From contig DATKHR010000015.1 in the NCBI GenBank assembly GCA_035510155.1, positions 1 to 26,860 of the forward strand: 26,860 nucleotides of DNA, written 5' to 3'. The notes beneath the pieces are model-generated. The model was not told the origin of the DNA and ran no database searches. It was given only the letters and a program-made list of their open reading frames with translations. Made by a program: the position numbers and the translations under genes. Below, piece by piece: positions 21,971 through 26,860 of the stretch; within the stretch, counting starts at the first letter, position 1, and each line of letters opens with the position of its first letter. The DNA comes from DATKHR01 sp035510155. Lineage in GTDB: Bacteria; Acidobacteriota; Vicinamibacteria; Vicinamibacterales; CAVVIG01.

Positions 21971-22675
21971 CTACGGCTTGGGCGGCGTCGCGGTCTTGCC
22001 GACGTCGAGCTTCTTGATGATCTCTGCGGACAGATCGAGGCCCGGATCCACCCATGCGAAGCCAGCGTCGCCGGCGTTGAAGACCAACTGCAGACCCTTC
22101 TCCTTCGCGAGCTGGTCGATGAGCGGCTGCACCTTCCGGGCGAAATCGTTCTGGACTTCGTTTTGTAATTCCTGGACTTCTGCCTGAGCGTCCTGCTGGA
22201 ATCGCTGCAGTTCGAGCTGCTGCTTCTCGATCTCCTTCTCGAGCTGCCCGCGCGCAGCGTCGCTCATGACGCCACCGCTTGATTGCAGCTTCTGCTGGTT
22301 GTCCTGCAGGGCTTTCTGCCGCTGCGCGTTCTCGGTCTGCTTCTTTTGCGTCAGCGCCTGCACACGCGTCAGGGCAGCTTTCCCATCGCTCGATTCCTGA
22401 AAAATCCGCTGCGGATTGATGAAAGCGATTTTCGCCCCGGCCGGAAAGGGCGGCGGCGGCTGGGCGGGCGTTGGCGCGGGTTGAGCTGGGGCTGGCTGCT
22501 GCTGAGCCGGCGCTGGCTGGGGCGCGGGAGTCGCGGGTTTGGTCTGGCCCGCAGGGCCTGCCGGCCTGGGCTGACCCGCCGGGTTGGGTTGACCGGCGGC
22601 CTGGCCGACCGCGGAGACGGCACCGAACGTAACCAGGACGGCGGAAACCAACGCGGCAATCGCGGAAACCTTCAT
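21971..22675 (-). CDS. OmpH/Skp-family periplasmic chaperone
   Basis: This 234-residue protein should hold unfolded outer membrane proteins on their way to BamA. It has a Sec signal peptide (about residues 1-24, ending near AVGQA), then an unusual stretch of about 55 residues rich in Pro, Ala, Gln and Gly, then the OmpH domain from AKIAFINPQRIFQESSDGKAAL at about residue 81. Two long Gln/Glu/Lys-rich helices form the Skp tentacles (about 100-195), ending in GLQLVFNAGDAGFAWVDPGLDLSAEIIKKLD. E. coli Skp is about 160 residues and lacks the Pro-rich linker. Start: ATG with an AAGGA box nine bases upstream. It follows bamA after 51 bases, the usual order. Confidence 0.93.
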   Translation of the reverse strand: MKVSAIAALVSAVLVTFGAVSAVGQAAGQPNPAGQPRPAGPAGQTKPATPAPQPAPAQQQPAPAQPAPTPAQPPPPFPAGAKIAFINPQRIFQESSDGKAALTRVQALTQKKQTENAQRQKALQDNQQKLQSSGGVMSDAARGQLEKEIEKQQLELQRFQQDAQAEVQELQNEVQNDFARKVQPLIDQLAKEKGLQLVFNAGDAGFAWVDPGLDLSAEIIKKLDVGKTATPPKP

Positions 22676-22726
22676 TACACAAAATCCTTTCGCTGAACTA
22701 CGGAAGTTCTTGATTCTACAACAGAT

Positions 22727-25420
22727 TCAGAATGTGGACCCGACGGCAAAGCGGAACTGGAACGCCTTCTGGGGCTGCAGGCTGCTGTCGTAGACACCGC
22801 TTCGTTGTGGATTGAACGCAAAGATGAGCCGGAAGGGCACGTTCAGCACTGGCATGAAGAACCGGACCTCGAGCCCAGTGGACGTCTTGAAATCGTGCCA
22901 CGCGAAGGGGAGAGGCGGCGTTTGGTACACGTTGTACCCGCCCAGCGGCACGAACGGGATGGTCGTCGTTGTCAGCCCGGGCTGCACCTGGCCGGCATCA
23001 TAGAACGCGATGAGGCGGACCGGACCGGCGATCGTGAACTGCTCCTCGAAGTTGAACAGCAGGCTCTTGTCGCCGCCCACGATCAAATAGGGCGTGGCCG
23101 GGTCGGAGGGACCAATCGTGCGGATGTCGAACCCGCGGACGCTGTACTCGCCGCCGAGGAACAGCTTCTCGAAGATCGGCAGACTCTGGGTTCCGGTGAA
23201 CGAGTGGATGTACTGGAACTGGCCGCGCATCCCGAACACCAGTCGATTGGTCTGCTTGATGTACCACACGCCTTCGACGATCGGTTTGTAGAAGTTCGTG
23301 TTGCCGCCGATACCGGCTAGATCGACTGACAGCGTGAGTCGTTTGCCGGTCGTGGGGAAGATCGGCTGGTCGACCGAATTGTAGACGACGCTCGGCGTGA
23401 TCTTGGAGACGATGCGCTCGCCGTTCGACCCGATGAGCAGTGAATCGGCCAGGAACGGATTCCGCTGCTGGACGGTGGGGTCCAGGTAGATCTCGTTGAC
23501 CTCGCTGACGCGAACTCGCTGATAGCTGTAGTTGGTGAACATCCGCCAGAAGCCGCGGCCGAGCGGAAACCCCAGCGTCAGAACGCCGCCCGTCGACTGC
23601 TGCGTGTATTGACCGACGTAGCGGATATTGGTGCGGAAGACCTGCGCGCCGAGCGTCATGTTGCGGTCGAACATGAACGGCTCGGTGAAGCCGACCGAGT
23701 AGGTCTGCGCGCGCGATCCCGACTGCAGCGAGATGTTGAGGCTCTCGCCGCGCCCGAGGAAGTTCGCGGTCTGGAAGGACAACTGGCCGAACACTCCTTC
23801 GAATTGGGAGACGCCCGCGCCGAACGTCAGCTGATTGCGGTTCTGCTCCTCGAGCTTCAGCTTGACGTCCACCTTGTTGGCCTCGCCCGGCGTCTTGTCG
23901 ACGGCGACGTCGTTCTTCCCGGCGCTCGCCTCGAGCGGCTTGAAGTAGCCCAACTGGTTCAGCCGCTTGACGCTGTATTTCAGCGCCTCGGTGTTGAACA
24001 CGCCGCCTTCGACAAGCCGCATCTCTCTCCGGATCACCGGATCGTGCGTCGTCGTATTGCCGGTGAACGTGATGCGGTTCACGAAGAACTGCTGCCCTTC
24101 GACCATGCGCAGCGTGACGTCGACGATCGCCGGCTGCTTGTCTGCCGGCTTGGACGGCTCGGGCGCCGCAAGCGCGGCGGGCGCCGCCGGCTCGTTGGGA
24201 TTCGGCTCGTCGCGAAATTTGTAGTCGGGGAACCCGGTGAACTCGAAGTAGCCGCCCGCTCCGTAGATCTCCCTCGCCTTCTCCATGCCTTTGCGGATCT
24301 TTTTCTCGGAGTAGTACTCGCCCGGCGCGGTCTTGAAGAGCGGCTTGAGGTAGTCGGACTTGACGACCGTGTTGCCGGCCACGTCGAACGTGCCGACCTT
24401 GTATCGCTCCCCTTCTGTGACCGGAATGAGGAGATCGATATACCGCTTCTTCTTGTCGTCCGAGTCGTTGACGACTTTCAGCTCGGGAACGCCGACATTG
24501 GCCTTGATGTACCCGTTGTCGCGGTAGAAGGAGACGATCTTCTCGGCATCATCGTCGAACTTGGCTTCTTTGTAGGTGCGGTCCCCCATCATCCCCGCGA
24601 TCCAGGTCCAGAGGTGCGCGAAGTCCTCGAACCCGCCGTTCTCCTTCGTTTCCTTCAACTGGCTTTTGAGCTGTGCATCGCCCATCGCCTTGTTGCCCGT
24701 GAACGTGATGTGACGGATTTCGACCTTCGGGCCCTCGTCCATGTGGAAGGTCAAATGGACGAGTTTGGTCCCGCCAGGAATATCCTGAATCTCGGGCGTA
24801 ACGCTGGCGAACTGAAAGCCCTTCTCGTGGAGCATCTCCTGGACGATGCCCTGGACCTTGCGCACGAGCCCGGGATCGATGAAGGTATCGAGGCGGATCT
24901 GGGCGTTGGCGTCCTTCAACTTCTCATCGATCTTCGACGTCTCGACCGCCTTCGACCCCACGTAGTCGACGATCTTGACGCGCTGGCGCTCCTCCATGTT
25001 GTAGGTGACGATCTTGCCGACGGTGCCGTTGGCGAACTTGTAGTCGCTGACGTCCACCCACAGGTTGTCGAGAAAGTTGGTGCCCCAGAGTCGGCGAAAG
25101 TCCTCCTCGATTGTGGTTTCGGCCTTGTCGTCGTAGGGGATCCAGACGCCTTCGGATGGTCGGCTTTGCTTCAGCTGAATGTAATACAGGTAGGTCTGCG
25201 GCTCGATGACGGTGGCGTTGCCCTGCGCTTCCCAGCACGGGGCAATGAACAGCACGACGGGAGGGGAACCAGCGGGCGGCACGGCGCGTGGCTGCGCCTG
25301 CTGGCCGCACACGGTGACCGGGGGACCGGCGGCTGTCGAGAGGTCGGGTTGTCCCTGGGCTCCTGCGGGGACGGCCACGAGGGATAGGGCGGCCGCCCAC
25401 AGAGCGGAGGATTTCGACAT
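22727..25420 (-). CDS. bamA: Outer membrane protein assembly factor BamA
   Basis: This 897-residue protein is the central Omp85 subunit that folds beta-barrel proteins into the outer membrane. It starts with a signal peptide (about residues 1-22, ALWAAALSLVAVPAGAQG in part). Five POTRA repeats are visible between about 55 and 525, the last with VNRITFTGNTTTHDPVIRREM and LNQLGYFKPLE. A Pro/Ala/Glu-rich insert (about 405-430) interrupts POTRA4. The barrel follows, with the loop 6 VRGF motif at 761-764 and a C-terminal Phe (AVGSTF) as in the beta-signal. The ATG at 25418-25420 was chosen because it begins the signal peptide; the open frame runs 21 codons further up to the clpC end. At about 900 residues it is longer than E. 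coli BamA (810). Confidence 0.96.
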   Translation of the reverse strand: MSKSSALWAAALSLVAVPAGAQGQPDLSTAAGPPVTVCGQQAQPRAVPPAGSPPVVLFIAPCWEAQGNATVIEPQTYLYYIQLKQSRPSEGVWIPYDDKAETTIEEDFRRLWGTNFLDNLWVDVSDYKFANGTVGKIVTYNMEERQRVKIVDYVGSKAVETSKIDEKLKDANAQIRLDTFIDPGLVRKVQGIVQEMLHEKGFQFASVTPEIQDIPGGTKLVHLTFHMDEGPKVEIRHITFTGNKAMGDAQLKSQLKETKENGGFEDFAHLWTWIAGMMGDRTYKEAKFDDDAEKIVSFYRDNGYIKANVGVPELKVVNDSDDKKKRYIDLLIPVTEGERYKVGTFDVAGNTVVKSDYLKPLFKTAPGEYYSEKKIRKGMEKAREIYGAGGYFEFTGFPDYKFRDEPNPNEPAAPAALAAPEPSKPADKQPAIVDVTLRMVEGQQFFVNRITFTGNTTTHDPVIRREMRLVEGGVFNTEALKYSVKRLNQLGYFKPLEASAGKNDVAVDKTPGEANKVDVKLKLEEQNRNQLTFGAGVSQFEGVFGQLSFQTANFLGRGESLNISLQSGSRAQTYSVGFTEPFMFDRNMTLGAQVFRTNIRYVGQYTQQSTGGVLTLGFPLGRGFWRMFTNYSYQRVRVSEVNEIYLDPTVQQRNPFLADSLLIGSNGERIVSKITPSVVYNSVDQPIFPTTGKRLTLSVDLAGIGGNTNFYKPIVEGVWYIKQTNRLVFGMRGQFQYIHSFTGTQSLPIFEKLFLGGEYSVRGFDIRTIGPSDPATPYLIVGGDKSLLFNFEEQFTIAGPVRLIAFYDAGQVQPGLTTTTIPFVPLGGYNVYQTPPLPFAWHDFKTSTGLEVRFFMPVLNVPFRLIFAFNPQRSGVYDSSLQPQKAFQFRFAVGSTF

Positions 25421-25479
25421 TCGCTTGATTTTAGACTGAGAAGCTGGACCTTCGGCCGGCGTTCTCAGCCCGGGAAAGC

Positions 25480-26860
25480 TCAAGCAAGCTTTCGCCCGGC
25501 TTCGACCTCCCCCGCGGGCCGGTACGCCAGTTGACCCGCGTCCAGGTACACCTCGATCTCCCCGCCGCGTAGATGCCCTCGGATGAGCTCTTCGGACAAG
25601 GGATCCTCGACGTACCGTTGGATGGCCCGGCGGAGCGGACGCGCGCCGTACGAGCGGTCCTTGCAGGTCAGCTCGATAATCCAGTCGACGACTTCCTGCG
25701 TCAGCACGATGCGGAGCTTGCGGTCGAGAAGGTTGTCGTTCAACTGGTTCACGAGCAGCCCCATGATTCGCCGCAGATCGTCGTCCGACAGCGCCTCGAA
25801 GACGATGATCTCGTCGATGCGGTTGATGAACTCGGGATTGAAGGTTCGTTTCACCTCGCCGAGCACCATGTCGGCGACACTTTTCTCGATCGTGACGTTG
25901 TCTGCGGACTGGAAACCCATCGAGCTCTTCTTCTGAATGAAGCGAGCGCCGATGTTCGACGTCATGATGATGATGGTGTTCTTGAAGTTCACACGGTTGC
26001 CGAGGCCGTCGGTGAGGTGGCCGTCCTCGAACACCTGCAGCAGGATGTTGAAGATATCCGGGTGCGCCTTCTCGATTTCATCCAGCAGCACGACGGAATA
26101 CGGGTTCCGCTTGACCTTCTCGGTGAGCTGCCCGCCCTCTTCGTGCCCGACGTAGCCGGGCGGTGATCCAATCAGCTTGCTCACCGAGTGCTTCTCCATA
26201 TACTCGGACATGTCGAAGCGGATGAGCGCGTGATCGCTGCCGAACAGGAAGTTGGCCAGCGCGCGCGCCAACTCCGTCTTGCCGACGCCGGTCGGACCCA
26301 AGAACACGAAGCTCCCGACGGGACGGTTGGGATTCTTCAACCCGGCGCGCGAGCGTCGAATCGCCCGCGAGATGGCCGAGATGGCCTTCTCCTGGCTGAT
26401 GACGCGCTTGTGAAGCTCGCTCTCCATCCTCAGGAGTTTGTCGCCCTCGTCCTGATTGATGGACGCCATTGGCACGCCGGTCCACTTCGACACGACCTCG
26501 TCGATCTCGGCCTTGCCGACGATGACTTTGCGGGCCGACGACTTGACGTCGAACTTCTCACGCACGAACTGCAGGTTCTCGCGCGCGGCCATCTCCTGCT
26601 CGCGGTAAAACTCGGCCTTCGCGAAGTCCTTCTGCGACGAAGCGCTCTCCCACTGCTCGACGGCGACGCGAATGCTCTTGTTGATCTCGCCGAACTCCTC
26701 GCTGTAGCCCGCCTCGCGCAGCTTCGCGCGCGCGCCGGCCTCGTCCACGAGATCGATCGCCTTGTCGGGCAGGAACCGGTCGGTGATGTAGCGGTTCGAC
26801 TGATAGACCGCCGCCTCGATCGCCTCGCGCGTGTATTCCACGTGGTGGAAGCTCTCGTAG
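25480..26860 (-). CDS. clpC: ATP-dependent chaperone ClpC, C-terminal part (cut by window edge)
   Basis: About 459 residues of a Clp/Hsp100 ATPase are visible; the gene continues beyond the right edge. The visible part covers the end of AAA-1 (DRFLPDKAIDLVDEAGA), a short middle region with a UVR-like FAKAEFYREQEMAARENL stretch, then AAA-2 with Walker A GPTGVGKTELA, pore loop GSPPGYVGHEEGG, Walker B VVLLDEIEKAHPD, a sensor-1 TSNIGA and the sensor-2 GARPLRRAIQR. The short middle domain distinguishes ClpC from ClpB. A KSSMGFQS segment corresponds to the IGF-type loop that docks ClpP, so a role in proteolysis with ClpP is likely. The stop lies 59 bases before bamA. Confidence 0.93.
   Translation of the reverse strand, partial: YESFHHVEYTREAIEAAVYQSNRYITDRFLPDKAIDLVDEAGARAKLREAGYSEEFGEINKSIRVAVEQWESASSQKDFAKAEFYREQEMAARENLQFVREKFDVKSSARKVIVGKAEIDEVVSKWTGVPMASINQDEGDKLLRMESELHKRVISQEKAISAISRAIRRSRAGLKNPNRPVGSFVFLGPTGVGKTELARALANFLFGSDHALIRFDMSEYMEKHSVSKLIGSPPGYVGHEEGGQLTEKVKRNPYSVVLLDEIEKAHPDIFNILLQVFEDGHLTDGLGNRVNFKNTIIIMTSNIGARFIQKKSSMGFQSADNVTIEKSVADMVLGEVKRTFNPEFINRIDEIIVFEALSDDDLRRIMGLLVNQLNDNLLDRKLRIVLTQEVVDWIIELTCKDRSYGARPLRRAIQRYVEDPLSEELIRGHLRGGEIEVYLDAGQLAYRPAGEVEAGRKLA

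Noticed and set aside
23609..25387. A 592-codon open frame on the plus strand
   Set aside because: It lies entirely antisense to bamA, with Val/Leu/Asp/Arg-biased composition expected from the opposite strand, and no motif.
1..26860. Mobile elements, CRISPR arrays, tRNA or rRNA genes
   Set aside because: No transposase, integrase, spaced direct repeats, or cloverleaf and rRNA sequence was recognised; the block is ordinary chromosomal housekeeping DNA.

Overview
The window is GC-rich and carries 27 recognisable protein genes, all on the minus strand. They are packed with short gaps or overlaps; the longest stretch without a gene is about 210 bases. I see no rRNA, tRNA, CRISPR array, insertion sequence or phage gene. 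BamA, a Skp/OmpH protein and lipid A enzymes show a diderm (Gram-negative) bacterium. A futalosine-type menaquinone gene set together with high GC fits Acidobacteriota (a Vicinamibacteria-like lineage), but that assignment is inference; Desulfobacterota-like lineages cannot be excluded from the sequence alone.

In transcription order (right to left) there are four blocks. (1) Envelope block, 26860 to about 18833: the C-terminal half of a ClpC-type chaperone, bamA, a Skp/OmpH periplasmic chaperone with a long Pro/Ala linker, a single-chain FabZ-LpxA fusion, lpxI, and a Gfo/Idh/MocA oxidoreductase of the kind that sits in lipid A clusters (GnnA-like). lpxD and lpxB are not in this block. (2) Menaquinone block, 18848 to 10052: ubiD-like decarboxylase, an SPFH/prohibitin protein, a cysteine-less MqnE-like protein, mqnA, mqnC, an aminofutalosine deaminase-type amidohydrolase (mqnX), a UbiA-family prenyltransferase, ubiX and ubiE/menG. 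It covers chorismate dehydration, the MqnC cyclisation, deamination, prenylation, decarboxylation with its prenyl-FMN cofactor supply, and the final methylation. MqnB and MqnD are absent, and the position expected for MqnE holds a protein that has lost the radical SAM cysteines. (3) Mixed housekeeping block, 9838 to 5323: a TonB-C protein, miaA, hfq, deoB and a dgt-like HD hydrolase. (4) Ribosomal/fatty acid block, 5295 to 18: DUF177 (YceD), rpmF, plsX, fabD, fabG, acpP, fabF. The order is the classical one except that fabH is missing between plsX and fabD.

The most interesting item is the MqnE-like protein at 15578-16432. It aligns along most of its length with the MqnE/MqnC fold, but the segment carrying the CX3CX2C motif is deleted, and it is translationally coupled to mqnA. 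Next come the FabZ-LpxA fusion at a metabolic branch point, the Arg replacing the distal-face Tyr/Phe in Hfq, and a family of GGTCC-rich repeats in several of the few non-coding gaps. Many junctions are 4-base NTGA overlaps, including a rare TTGA, so translational coupling is widespread here.
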